Positions 50,836 to 59,038 of a stretch of DNA of 64,000 nt are shown piece by piece; position 1 is the first letter of the stretch, and every line of letters begins with the position of its first letter. The position numbers and the translations under genes were made by a program. The DNA is taken from the NCBI GenBank assembly GCA_031292515.1, contig JARLGZ010000147.1, positions 36,175 through 100,174 of the forward strand, written 5' to 3'. The notes below the pieces were generated by a model. It did no database searches. It was not told the DNA's origin and was given only the letters and a program-made list of their open reading frames with translations. This DNA comes from Puia sp. (GTDB lineage: Bacteria; Bacteroidota; Bacteroidia; Chitinophagales; Chitinophagaceae).

Positions 50836-53037
50836 ATGTTTTTAAAATCAATCCTGACAATAAGCTTTGTCAGCGTGTTTCAGTTTTCTTTACAGGCCCA
50901 GCGGGTCCAACCGGCTCACCAGGTTCAACCGGTTCACCAGGCGCTCGACAGCGTATTTATCCGCTCCTCCCCGGCCAGGATACTTCCCGAGGTTCAGGGA
51001 ACGATCCTTTTCTCCGGGAAGCGTACCAATGAGATCATTCCCGACTCCACCGGGGCCAACCTGTCTGCCAACAATGCCCGCATGGCTTTCGCCCGCATCC
51101 CCGGCCTCAACGTCTGGGAGATGGATGGCGCCGGCACCCAGGTCAATATCGGATCCCGGGGAACGGATACCCACCGCTCTATTGAGATGAACATGCGCCA
51201 GAACGGGTATAACACCAACTCGGATATCTTTGGCTACCCCGAAGACCACTATACCCCGCCGATGCAGGCGATCCGGGAAGTACAGCTTGTCCGCGGTTCT
51301 GCGGCCCTGCAGTTCGGCAGTCAGTTCGGGGGGATGATGAATTATGTGATGAAAGACGCAGACAGCACAAAGATTCTGGGCATCGAAAGCGAGCAGACCG
51401 CCGGCGGCTACAATTTTTTTAACTCCTATAACGCGGTAGGCGGGGCATCCGGCAAGTTCAGCTACTACGCCTATTACGACACGCGTCACGGGGACGGCTG
51501 GCGGCCAAACGCAGCCTTCGACTATCACGCGTACTATGCGAATCTGAGCTGGCGTTTTACCCCGAAGACAAGGCTCAGCCTCCAGTTCTCGCGGATGGAC
51601 TATGTCCAGCAGATCGCCGGCGGCCAGACGGACTCGCAATTCCTCCACAACGCCCGTTTCTCGGACCGTGCCCGTAATTTCTTCAACCCCGAGATCAATA
51701 TCCCGGCGCTCCTGTTTACGAGCGATCTGTCCCCGTCTACAAAGCTTTCCGTCACCGCCCATTATCTGAACGGGCAACGCAACAGCGTCCAGTTTATCAA
51801 TACCCCCAATATCCAAGATACGATCAACACATCCCTCGATTCTTATAATCCCCGCCAGGTGGACCGGGATTACTACAGCGGCTTCACGACCGAGGCCCGT
51901 ATCCTCCACAACTACAACCTGGGTGGGATGGATGCGACCCTCACCGGCGGGGTACGTTTCTTCGACGAAGCCACCCGCCGCAAACAAAAGGGCGTCGGCA
52001 CGATCGGCAGCGACTTCGACCTCAGCCTGACAAAGCCCTATAGTATCGACCTGCATCTGCACACCACCAATTATGCGGTCTTCGCGGAGAATTTGTTCCA
52101 TGTGACCCCCCGGTTTAGCGTGGTGCCCGGCTTTCGCTACGAGGTGATCGATTCCAAAATGTCCGGTCTCATCCTCAACCAGACCTTCCCCGTGGCTTAT
52201 ACCGGCAATCGCAATTTCCCGTTGTTCGGCCTCGGCCTTCAATACCAGGTCAATGCGACGACGCAGCTCTATGCCAACGCCTCCCAGGCCTATCGGCCTT
52301 ACCTATATGCCAATATCACTCCCGCCGATCAGATCGGCGTGATCGATCCGAACATGAAGGATAGCCGCGGCTACACCCTGGATCTTGGCTATCGCGGGAC
52401 GGTAGGAGAATGGCTCCGCTTCGATCTCGACGGGTTTTATATGTATTATGGGAACAGGATAGGCCAGGAGAATCTGACCAATCCGTCGACGAATACGGCG
52501 TATCTGTTTACCACCAATATCGGTAATTCGGGTGACCCCGGCGTCGAAGCCTATACTGATTTCAGTCTCTGGCAGGTGATCACCGGCAGCCATCGCTCCT
52601 TCGATCTCCGGCTGTTCAATTCCCTGTCCTGGAACCACGCCCGCTATAGTACCGGGATCATCAATAACAACGGGAAAAATCAAAGCCTGGCGGGAAACAG
52701 GGTGGAAGGCGTCCCTGACTGGATCGACAGGGCAGGGGTCACCGCTCGTTCCGGACCCATAAAGCTTCTCGTCCAATATAGTTATGTCGGAAATGGCTAT
52801 AGCGATGCCACCAACACGGTCTATACGCCGACGGGCGTCATCGGCTATGTGCCGTCTTATCATGTCTGGGATGCTTCTGCCGAATGGTCCTTCTTCGGTC
52901 ATTACCGCCTCTCGGCCGGGATAAACAATATCGCCGACGCACGTTATTTCACCCGGCGGATCAATATGTATCCCGGGCCGGGCATTTTGCCGGCAGATGG
53001 TCGCACGTTCTATGTGTCGCTGGGGCTTAAGCTCTAG
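50836..53037 (+). CDS. TonB-dependent receptor, FecA-like
   Basis: A 733-residue outer-membrane transporter. The signal peptide (1-21) ends FSLQA, followed by a short linker with a duplicated hexapeptide (QPAHQV, QPVHQA). The plug domain (about 55-190) contains the family turns IPGLNVWEMDGAGTQVNIGSRG and IREVQLVRGSAALQFGSQFGG. The 22-strand barrel follows and ends in the expected FYVSLGLKL. No CarboxypepD-like N-terminal domain and no signalling domain is present, so it is not of the SusC type. Iron-citrate or another siderophore/metal complex is the likely cargo. It is in an apparent operon with the envelope protein upstream. Confidence 0.92.
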   Translation: MFLKSILTISFVSVFQFSLQAQRVQPAHQVQPVHQALDSVFIRSSPARILPEVQGTILFSGKRTNEIIPDSTGANLSANNARMAFARIPGLNVWEMDGAGTQVNIGSRGTDTHRSIEMNMRQNGYNTNSDIFGYPEDHYTPPMQAIREVQLVRGSAALQFGSQFGGMMNYVMKDADSTKILGIESEQTAGGYNFFNSYNAVGGASGKFSYYAYYDTRHGDGWRPNAAFDYHAYYANLSWRFTPKTRLSLQFSRMDYVQQIAGGQTDSQFLHNARFSDRARNFFNPEINIPALLFTSDLSPSTKLSVTAHYLNGQRNSVQFINTPNIQDTINTSLDSYNPRQVDRDYYSGFTTEARILHNYNLGGMDATLTGGVRFFDEATRRKQKGVGTIGSDFDLSLTKPYSIDLHLHTTNYAVFAENLFHVTPRFSVVPGFRYEVIDSKMSGLILNQTFPVAYTGNRNFPLFGLGLQYQVNATTQLYANASQAYRPYLYANITPADQIGVIDPNMKDSRGYTLDLGYRGTVGEWLRFDLDGFYMYYGNRIGQENLTNPSTNTAYLFTTNIGNSGDPGVEAYTDFSLWQVITGSHRSFDLRLFNSLSWNHARYSTGIINNNGKNQSLAGNRVEGVPDWIDRAGVTARSGPIKLLVQYSYVGNGYSDATNTVYTPTGVIGYVPSYHVWDASAEWSFFGHYRLSAGINNIADARYFTRRINMYPGPGILPADGRTFYVSLGLKL
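50904..50939 (+). repeat. in-frame 18-base duplication in the TonB receptor gene
   Basis: Two 18-base units (50904-50921 and 50922-50939) differ at two positions and encode the six-residue duplication just after the signal peptide. It lies in a linker where length change is tolerated. Confidence 0.85.
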
Positions 53038-53187
53038 CTTTGGTTCGCTCAAGATCTGGAACTTGAGGGCGACCATCGGAATAAAACAGCGGGGGTGTAA
53101 CCTAAACAGGTTTTTTTCGTCTTACCGGGTGGACCGAAACGAATCGAAACGGTTACGCTCCCGCTTCCGATCCGAAAAGATGACTTT

Positions 53188-53635
53188 ATGATAAAAAACT
53201 ATTTCAAAACTGCCTGGAGAAGCTTCAGGAAGAACAAGACTTTCGCGATCCTGAATACGATCGGGCTGTCCATCGGCACGGCATGTTTTCTTATGATCAT
53301 GCTGTTCGTGCTGGACGAGTCGGGCTATGACCGGGGAACAGCGGGTCAGGGAAATCGGTATTCGTAAAGTTTTGGGAGCGGCTTTTTTTGATATCATAAG
53401 AATGCTTTCAAAGGATTTTATCAGGCTGATAATTTTATCTATCTGTATTGCCTCGCCTATTGCGTGGTGGACCATGAACAGGTGGTTGCAAGGTTATGCC
53501 TATCGCATTGACATGGCCTGGTGGATGTTTGTATCGGTGGGACTTGTTGCTTTGATCATCGCATTGGCAACAGTGAGCTTTCAAACCGTTAAGTCAGCCA
53601 TTTCGAACCCCGTAAAGAGTTTGCGGGCCGGCTAG
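53188..53635 (+). pseudogene. FtsX-type permease remnant, middle deleted
   Basis: The ATG at 53188 opens MIKNYFKTAWRSFRKNKTFA and the first membrane helix up to VLDESGYDRG. Here the frame jumps directly to the last ~100 residues of the family: EQRVREIGIRKVLGA, three terminal membrane helices and NPVKSLRAG, in another frame. About 600-650 codons are missing. The junction is near 53320-53345. The N-terminal part ends at a stop within a few codons, so no complete protein can be made. Confidence 0.92.
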
Positions 53636-53677
53636 AGTCCTTCGATCGAAAGCTCAAAATTTCGGTGCGCAGGCGTT

Positions 53678-54895
53678 TTACACGTTCCCGTTTGGGTTTT
53701 GGGCCGGTCTTGTTTTGGGGATGTATTTCGCGTACATGATAACCGCCGCCACTGCGATAAATGTAGCCGTGGCATACAGCATACCCGGGCTGTAAAAATA
53801 GATGGCGGCCGCAACCAGCGGAATGAGCATATTATTTGCCGACAGCAGGCTTTGGTTAACGCCTTGTAATTTCCCCTGTTTGCTTTCGTCGATCGACAGC
53901 GATAATTTTCCGTTGTAAGTCGGGTCGAACAGGCCTTCGCCGGAGATTATAAATATTATAGCCAGCGAAATAAGCGCTGTTGAATGGATATATGTGCTTG
54001 CCAGGATTAATCCCAAGCCGATCCCAAAGCCGATCAAGCCGGCTATTCCGATGTTCCTTTCCCTGAAACGTTTTAATAACCAGGGCAATAGCAATGCGCG
54101 TGACAGAATATCGCAGATGCCGACGAGCGTCAGCATACTGCCGATAAATGCCGGGCCCCATTTATAGATATCTTTCAGGAAAATGGTAAAGTTAAACTGG
54201 AAAATGCCCAGGGCCGCATAGAAAAGTGCACCCAGTATCAGAAGCAGTTTCACTTCCTTCAGGCTGAAGATATCTTTAAAATGTGAGAAGATATTGAGGC
54301 TGTCGAGCGTCAAATGCCGGGTCCTCTTCCCGGGTGCCAGGGATTCAGGCAATAGAAAATATACAGCCAAACCGGAGAGGAATATTAATGCCGCAGTGAT
54401 AAAGAAAGGCAATCCAAGCGCAATGCTTCCCAACAATCCGCCCAGTGCAGGGCCTCCCAATTTTCCTATTCCCATAGCGGAACCGATATAGCCAAACCAT
54501 TTGGTCCGTTCCTCCGGTTCGGTACTGTCGGATATATAGGCAAACAGCGTGCTGATGATTCCGGCCGTAAGCCCGTCGATAATGCGCCCAAGAAAGAGTA
54601 TCCAGAGTGCTCCCCCTATGCCAAATAAGACATATCCGATGACAGAACCCAACAGGCTGATGATAAGAATGTTTTTCCGCCCGTACCTGTCGCTGAGTGC
54701 CCCCAGGACGGGGGCCGCAAAGAAGGTGCAGCCGGCAAATACGGACATCAGCGCACTCATGCCGATGACAACCTGTTGAGAAGGCAGGTATTTGCCCACT
54801 ATAAAAGGCAGCAGAGGCAGCACTACAGACATCCCGATAGAATTTAACAATACGATCCCTATAATAATCCAGAATAGATTTTTTTTGGACTTCAT
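53678..54895 (-). CDS. MFS transporter, Tet-like drug antiporter group
   Basis: 405 residues from ATG 54895 (MKSKKNLFWIIIGIV); a TTG at 54901 is unlikely. Twelve membrane helices are visible. The motif A region GALSDRYGRKNILIISLLGS lies between helices 2 and 3, and helix 5 contains GSAMGIGKLGGPALGGLLG, the motif C type of drug/proton antiporters. FLGRIIDGLTAGIISTLFAYISD matches the motif B region. TetA-like proteins export tetracyclines or other small molecules in exchange for protons; the substrate here is unknown. No TetR-type repressor is adjacent. It is followed on the same strand by nothing but a decayed permease. Confidence 0.9.
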   Translation of the reverse strand: MKSKKNLFWIIIGIVLLNSIGMSVVLPLLPFIVGKYLPSQQVVIGMSALMSVFAGCTFFAAPVLGALSDRYGRKNILIISLLGSVIGYVLFGIGGALWILFLGRIIDGLTAGIISTLFAYISDSTEPEERTKWFGYIGSAMGIGKLGGPALGGLLGSIALGLPFFITAALIFLSGLAVYFLLPESLAPGKRTRHLTLDSLNIFSHFKDIFSLKEVKLLLILGALFYAALGIFQFNFTIFLKDIYKWGPAFIGSMLTLVGICDILSRALLLPWLLKRFRERNIGIAGLIGFGIGLGLILASTYIHSTALISLAIIFIISGEGLFDPTYNGKLSLSIDESKQGKLQGVNQSLLSANNMLIPLVAAAIYFYSPGMLYATATFIAVAAVIMYAKYIPKTRPAQNPNGNV

Positions 54896-54968
54896 CTTCA
54901 AAATAAGTTATGGTGTGGAACCTTTAATAGCAGGCGCCGAAGGACCCGATATGCTAAAAGGGGCTGTT

Positions 54969-55898
54969 TTAAGAAGAGAGGGAGATAACGAGCTTGCCCA
55001 TGACCCGCCCCCTGGCGCTGACTTCCTGAGCCTCTGCCGTTTGCTCAAGCGGGAAGGTCCGCTCGACCTGCAAATGGAAGAGACCATCGGAACAAAGCCG
55101 GGCGATATCGTTAAGGACCCGCTCCGGATCTTTCGGAGGTCCGTGCGAGAACTTCACGCCGTATTGTTCGGCCGTAAAATCGGCGACGGAGAGAACGCGC
55201 GAGGTGTCGCCGGTGATTTTGATCAATTCAGGGATGATTCCCGAGCCGGCGAGATCGAGGGCTGCGTTCACACCTTCCGGTGCAAGCTCCTTTACACGTT
55301 CCGCCAGGCCGGGTCCATATATCGTCGGGATGGCGCCGAGGCCGCGCAAATAGTCATGTTTTTGCCCGCTCGCAGTGCCGATTACGGTAATCCCGCGGAG
55401 GCGCGCGAGTTGGATGACGGCCGAACCAATCCCACCCGCGGCTCCGCTTACCAGAAGGGTCTCACCGGATCTGACACCCACTTCCTCCAGGGCCCGCGTC
55501 GCCGTTTCGACGATCACCGGAAGGCCGGCGGCGACTTCGAAGGACACATTGTCGGGCTTGTGGGCCCAATGTGTGAGAACCGCGTATTGAGCCATCGTAT
55601 TTTGACCAAAGCCGAAGACGGGGTCTCCGATCGAGACCTGAGAAACGCCAGGTGCGATCTCGTCGACGATGCCTGACGCTTCGACGCCGAAACCTGAGGG
55701 AAATGTGACCTCCTCGAAATCGCGGTATTGTCCGTTCCGACGTTTCCAATCCGAGGGATTGACTCCGGCGCCCCACACTGCGATCCGCACCTGGCCTTGG
55801 CCCGCATGCGGCTCATCGATGTCGACGACATGCACGACCTCCGGGCCTCCATATCTGCTGAATTGAACTGCCTTCATTTTATCAGGGTGATTTTCCAT
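54969..55898 (-). CDS. NADP-dependent quinone oxidoreductase-like protein (MDR family)
   Basis: About 309 residues from the Met at 55898 (MENHPDKMKAVQFSRYGG); the Met seven codons later is an equally good start. It is a zinc-free medium-chain reductase. The substrate domain contains FPSGFGVEASGIVDEIAPGV and GDPVFGFG. The Rossmann domain has LLVSGAAGGIGSAVIQLARLRG, with the AAGGIG dinucleotide motif. The C-terminus ends RGRVMGKLVISL. No zinc-binding Cys cluster is present. It probably reduces quinones or enones with NADPH. A related enzyme is at 60950. Confidence 0.88.
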   Translation of the reverse strand: MENHPDKMKAVQFSRYGGPEVVHVVDIDEPHAGQGQVRIAVWGAGVNPSDWKRRNGQYRDFEEVTFPSGFGVEASGIVDEIAPGVSQVSIGDPVFGFGQNTMAQYAVLTHWAHKPDNVSFEVAAGLPVIVETATRALEEVGVRSGETLLVSGAAGGIGSAVIQLARLRGITVIGTASGQKHDYLRGLGAIPTIYGPGLAERVKELAPEGVNAALDLAGSGIIPELIKITGDTSRVLSVADFTAEQYGVKFSHGPPKDPERVLNDIARLCSDGLFHLQVERTFPLEQTAEAQEVSARGRVMGKLVISLSS

Positions 55899-56170
55899 GG
55901 ATTTCTGTTTTTCATGTGTTGCTCTTCTATAGAAGGATGTAAGCAAAACTATGACGGGATCCTGCATTAGGCTTGTATAAACGCGACAAAATCAACCTTG
56001 GCCGATCGGCAAATCGGATCTTTTTTGGAAGGATTAGAAGCTGCCATTAACAAACAAGTGGAATTGAGACTGAATTGAACACGCAGGGCGCCATTCCAGA
56101 CTCCGGTGATGCCCTGCGCGCCGCTGAATAACCGCGAAAAGGTGTGTTTTTTTAAATACCGTGTATGTTT

Positions 56171-56743
56171 CTACATACCGGTTTCCAGTTTTTCTTTTAA
56201 TGCCTGCAATGATCGTTTTCTTTTTTTATCTGCGTGAATTCCTTTGCTGACAACATAAAAGGAAAGGGTATACGAAGCCAGTATCAGCGTGCTTACTTTA
56301 AGGAGCTGGCCGCCTTCCCAACCGCTGAAGATCATAATCGCTCCCATGGGTGGTAAGTTCCAGCGAATAAACTCGGAAGTCCGTATCTGGTAAGTGACCA
56401 GGGAAATGGAATGATCGAGATCACCACGGATGGAACGGTCAAACCGGCGGCTCGCCTTTATCCTGCGGATGCGGTACACTATAAAATATACTACAGTAGC
56501 AAACATCCAGGCCGCTTCGAGGTATAAAAATATATTTGTACCCGGTTTGAAGCGATTGAATCCAATCAGTATGCCGCCGGCGCCAAGATTAATCAGGATT
56601 AACAACCATTCCCGCATACCGGTAAGGCGGAGAGTGCAGTTCATTTTCGATTGAATGCGGTTGTGCAGCGCCTTTTCATCGAGGGTATAGAGCGGCCGGC
56701 TGTTTTGCGCATCCCATATTTTTTTCATTTCATCGAATTCCAT
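56171..56743 (-). CDS. membrane partner of ECF sigma factor, hypothetical
   Basis: 190 residues from the ATG at 56743 (MEFDEMKKIWDAQNSRPLYT). The cytoplasmic N-terminus (about 50 residues) is followed by helices WLLILINLGAGGILIGFN, LYLEAAWMFATVVYFIVYRI, a weaker pair around 140-175 with PMGAIMIFSG and STLILASYTLSFYVVS, and a basic tail. The start lies 14 bases inside the sigma gene, so the two are translationally coupled. This arrangement is common in Bacteroidota ECF pairs. An anti-sigma or signal-transmitting role is an inference; no ZAS motif is visible. Confidence 0.7.
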   Translation of the reverse strand: MEFDEMKKIWDAQNSRPLYTLDEKALHNRIQSKMNCTLRLTGMREWLLILINLGAGGILIGFNRFKPGTNIFLYLEAAWMFATVVYFIVYRIRRIKASRRFDRSIRGDLDHSISLVTYQIRTSEFIRWNLPPMGAIMIFSGWEGGQLLKVSTLILASYTLSFYVVSKGIHADKKRKRSLQALKEKLETGM

Positions 56744-57236
56744 GGTTATCATAATTTTTTGATTTGGCAATGAGTTGTTTTTTGATGCGATTGATTTTGA
56801 CGCCTACATTCGACTCGCTGATACCCAGCATGGCGGACATTTCTTTATAGCTGAAACCTTCGAGAAGCAACAGGAAGACTGAACGGTCAATTTCATCGAG
56901 CTTGTATATTTCCCCATAAAGCCAGGTCAGCCGTTCGTCTATCTGTATCCTGTTTTCCTGCAGGAGATGCTGTACATGGTCGAGCGTTTCGGCACCGGTA
57001 TATTTTTTTTCTTTTTTTGTCCATTTGATGGCGGTGTTCAGCGCAATGCGGTACAGCCAGGTGGTAACGGAGGCCTCCTGCCGGAATGCGGGAATGGAGT
57101 GCCATACCTGGATGATGATTTCCTGGAAAAGATCGTCGTGATCTGCCACCGTATATGCCCGGACGACTTTAAAGATGAGCCCTTTATACAGCTTTAGCCA
57201 TTCTTCCAATATGTCCAGTTGTTCTTTTTCGGTCAC
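56730..57236 (-). CDS. ECF-type RNA polymerase sigma factor
   Basis: A 168-residue group-4 sigma factor with domains 2 and 4 only. Region 2 has HDDLFQEIIIQVWHSIPAF, followed by the DNA-melting segment TWLYRIALNTAIKWTKKEKK. Region 4 contains LDEIDRSVFLLLLEGFSYKEM and the recognition helix GISESNVGVKINRIKKQL. It is coupled to the membrane protein gene downstream. A self-promoter candidate of the GTAA-N17-CGTA form lies just upstream. Regulon members are unknown; the divergent porin gene at 57494 is a candidate but lacks the same motif. Confidence 0.94.
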   Translation of the reverse strand: MTEKEQLDILEEWLKLYKGLIFKVVRAYTVADHDDLFQEIIIQVWHSIPAFRQEASVTTWLYRIALNTAIKWTKKEKKYTGAETLDHVQHLLQENRIQIDERLTWLYGEIYKLDEIDRSVFLLLLEGFSYKEMSAMLGISESNVGVKINRIKKQLIAKSKNYDNHGIR

Positions 57237-57256
57237 GTCTATGTTGTTTTGTCAAT

Positions 57257-57285
57257 TAGTACGCTAAAGTGCCCGGATTCTTACA
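57257..57285 (-). promoter_or_regulatory. candidate ECF sigma autoregulatory promoter
   Basis: On the - strand TGTAA (57281-57285) and CGTA (57260-57263) are separated by 17 bases, 24 bases before the sigma start codon. GTAA and CGTA boxes of this kind precede many Bacteroidota ECF operons as I recall them. Confidence 0.45.
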
Positions 57286-57493
57286 GGGAGGAGGTAAATT
57301 ATTAAACAATCGGGTGTTTCTATCGAATTAGTTAATATTATCATGTTGAGGCGGCAAAATTGAAAAGAATCGGGAGGCGTTGGTTCCTTTCCAAAGGAAC
57401 TGATAACAAATCATTTACAAAAAAAAGATCCCGGTATTTTACATACTGGGTATCATTTTTGCTAGCACATCAATAGTTTATAAAATAACTATT

Positions 57494-58126
57494 ATGAAAA
57501 AACTAGTTTTTGTTTTTATCGCAGCAGGATTCTCGTTTTCAACGGCAAACGCGCAAGGGTCCATTCAATTCGGTGTCAAAGGCGGGCTGAATCTATCGAA
57601 CGTGTCTGTAAGCAACGGTTATCATGGATATTCCTATAGCTCATTGGCCGACTTCAATGCGGGTCTGTTTCTGAAATTACCCGTGGCCCGATTCTTCAGC
57701 ATTCAGCCTGAGGTCTATTATTCGGCTCAGGGATTTAGATTCGACGATGGCACGGGGACCGGGGGCACGGTTTCCGAGCATGTGAACTATCTTCAAATTC
57801 CTGTTCTGGCAAAATTTACGAGCCGTAGCGGTTTCTTTGCCGAGACCGGTCCTCAGCTCGGCATCAAGCTGAATGCAAAAGACAAGGAGAACGGCGTATC
57901 CGATGATGTCTCCGGCGCCTATAATTCAGCGGATTTCTCCTGGGTATTCGGCGTCGGCTATAAGGTGCCGGCGGCTCCGGTGGCCCTCGATCTTCGCTAC
58001 AATGCCGGTATTACCAATATCGCCAACGACCCGAACTATGGCTCTGGTTACGGGCAATATGGCGTCAGGAACGGCGTTTTTCAGCTTGACCTGATGTTTA
58101 TCCTGTTTCAGCAACGGGTAAGGTAA
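57494..58126 (+). CDS. porin family outer-membrane beta-barrel protein
   Basis: The 210-residue protein has a signal peptide (1-20, ending TANA) and a mature 8-strand barrel of the PorT/OMP_b-brl_2 type. Typical turns are VKGGLNLSNVSVSN, FNAGLFLKLPVARFFSIQPEVYYSAQGF, VNYLQIPVLAKFTSRSGFFAETGPQLGIKL and FSWVFGVGYKVPAAPVALDLRYNAGITNI, ending VFQLDLMFILFQQRVR. It lies divergent to the ECF sigma gene. A small inverted repeat (57472-57491) precedes the start codon. Function is unknown, as for most of the family. Confidence 0.88.
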   Translation: MKKLVFVFIAAGFSFSTANAQGSIQFGVKGGLNLSNVSVSNGYHGYSYSSLADFNAGLFLKLPVARFFSIQPEVYYSAQGFRFDDGTGTGGTVSEHVNYLQIPVLAKFTSRSGFFAETGPQLGIKLNAKDKENGVSDDVSGAYNSADFSWVFGVGYKVPAAPVALDLRYNAGITNIANDPNYGSGYGQYGVRNGVFQLDLMFILFQQRVR

Positions 58127-58127
58127 A

Positions 58128-58316
58128 TCACCATTCAAGCTTCACTGTTATTCCATCCGGGACGTTCCCGAAACTGAGAAAACTTGTTTTGCTCAACCCG
58201 TCCCAGGAGGTCTTTACATCAGTAATCAATTTTCCCTTTCCGTCCATGACAGTGATTTTTTTGGGTTCGGCCCCCGGGCTTAGTTTTTTACCGAAAGAAA
58301 TTACAACTAAAGGCAG
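58128..58316 (-). pseudogene. C-terminal fragment of an unidentified protein
   Basis: On the - strand an open stretch of 62 codons without a start begins right after a stop and ends with TGA at 58128-58130. It reads like real protein: LPLVVISFGKKLSPGAEPKK, ITVMDGKGKLITDVKTSWDG, LSKTSFLSFGNVPDGITVKL, EW. The strand pattern suggests the final beta-sandwich domain of a secreted enzyme or binding protein. The rest of the gene is missing, replaced by the DHFR-like gene on the other strand. I cannot name the family. Confidence 0.55.
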
Positions 58317-58320
58317 TCAA

Positions 58321-58881
58321 ATGAGAAATCTAATCTACGCTATCAACCTCACCATTGATGGCTGTTGCGACCATACCAAAATGATCGCTGACGGAGAGAT
58401 GCATGAATATCATACCCGCCTTGTGCGAGACGCTGACCTGTTTGTCTACGGGCGGAAAACCTATCAATTGATGGTTCCTTTTTGGCCCGATGTAGCAAAG
58501 AGCCATTCCGGGGAGACAAAAGCAGAAATCGAGTTTGCTCAGGCATTTGTCTCAGTCAGCAAGATCATTGTTTTTTCACGAACATTAGACAAGGCTGAAG
58601 AAAGAAACACGAGAATTGTTCGCACGAACCTTCGGGACGAAATACTTACATTGAAACAAGAGCAGGGTAAAAATATACTAACCGGTGGCGCAGATATTCC
58701 CTCACAACTTATACAGCTTGGTCTGGTGGATGAATATCATATTGTCGTTCATCCGGTAGTTGCAGGAGAAGGGAGGCGGTTGATGGAAGGTATCGGCCTG
58801 CAGGAGAAATTGCAATTAAGACTTGTCGGGTCAGAGAGTTTTAAATCGGGATGTATTGCGCTTCATTACTTGAAACAATGA
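58321..58881 (+). CDS. dihydrofolate reductase-like (RibD C-terminal type) protein
   Basis: 186 residues from ATG 58321 (MRNLIYAINLTIDGCCDH); the longer upstream frame crosses a fragment on the other strand and is not conserved. It has the RibD_C/DHFR fold: LIYAINLTIDG, the segment LFVYGRKTYQLMVPFW (in true DHFRs a G.T feature), SKIIVFSRTLD, a strand with NILTGGADIPSQLIQLGLVDEY, then HIVVHPVVAGEGRRLM. NADPH binding via the GGADI segment is expected. Members often confer unknown reductase activity and are not folate enzymes. Confidence 0.88.
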   Translation: MRNLIYAINLTIDGCCDHTKMIADGEMHEYHTRLVRDADLFVYGRKTYQLMVPFWPDVAKSHSGETKAEIEFAQAFVSVSKIIVFSRTLDKAEERNTRIVRTNLRDEILTLKQEQGKNILTGGADIPSQLIQLGLVDEYHIVVHPVVAGEGRRLMEGIGLQEKLQLRLVGSESFKSGCIALHYLKQ

Positions 58882-59038
58882 AAGAAAAATCTGCGGCAGG
58901 GGCGAAATTCTTTATCCTTAGCCGGTCAAAATTGATGGGGTAGCGCTTTCGAAAACAGGATGAAATTAACCGGCACATTAAATCCATCCTATTTAAAGGA
59001 ATGAATAAGCGTGTACTTTGGCGGTAAAATAAAAAACG

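Noticed and set aside
50805..51032. A short frame before and inside the TonB receptor gene
   Set aside because: It overlaps the signal peptide and plug start of the receptor in another frame and is Gly/Pro-rich from the duplicated 18-base unit.
56083..56119. Inverted repeat GCAGGGC / GCCCTGC downstream of the sigma-partner gene
   Set aside because: The loop is about 20 bases and no T-run follows in the direction of transcription.
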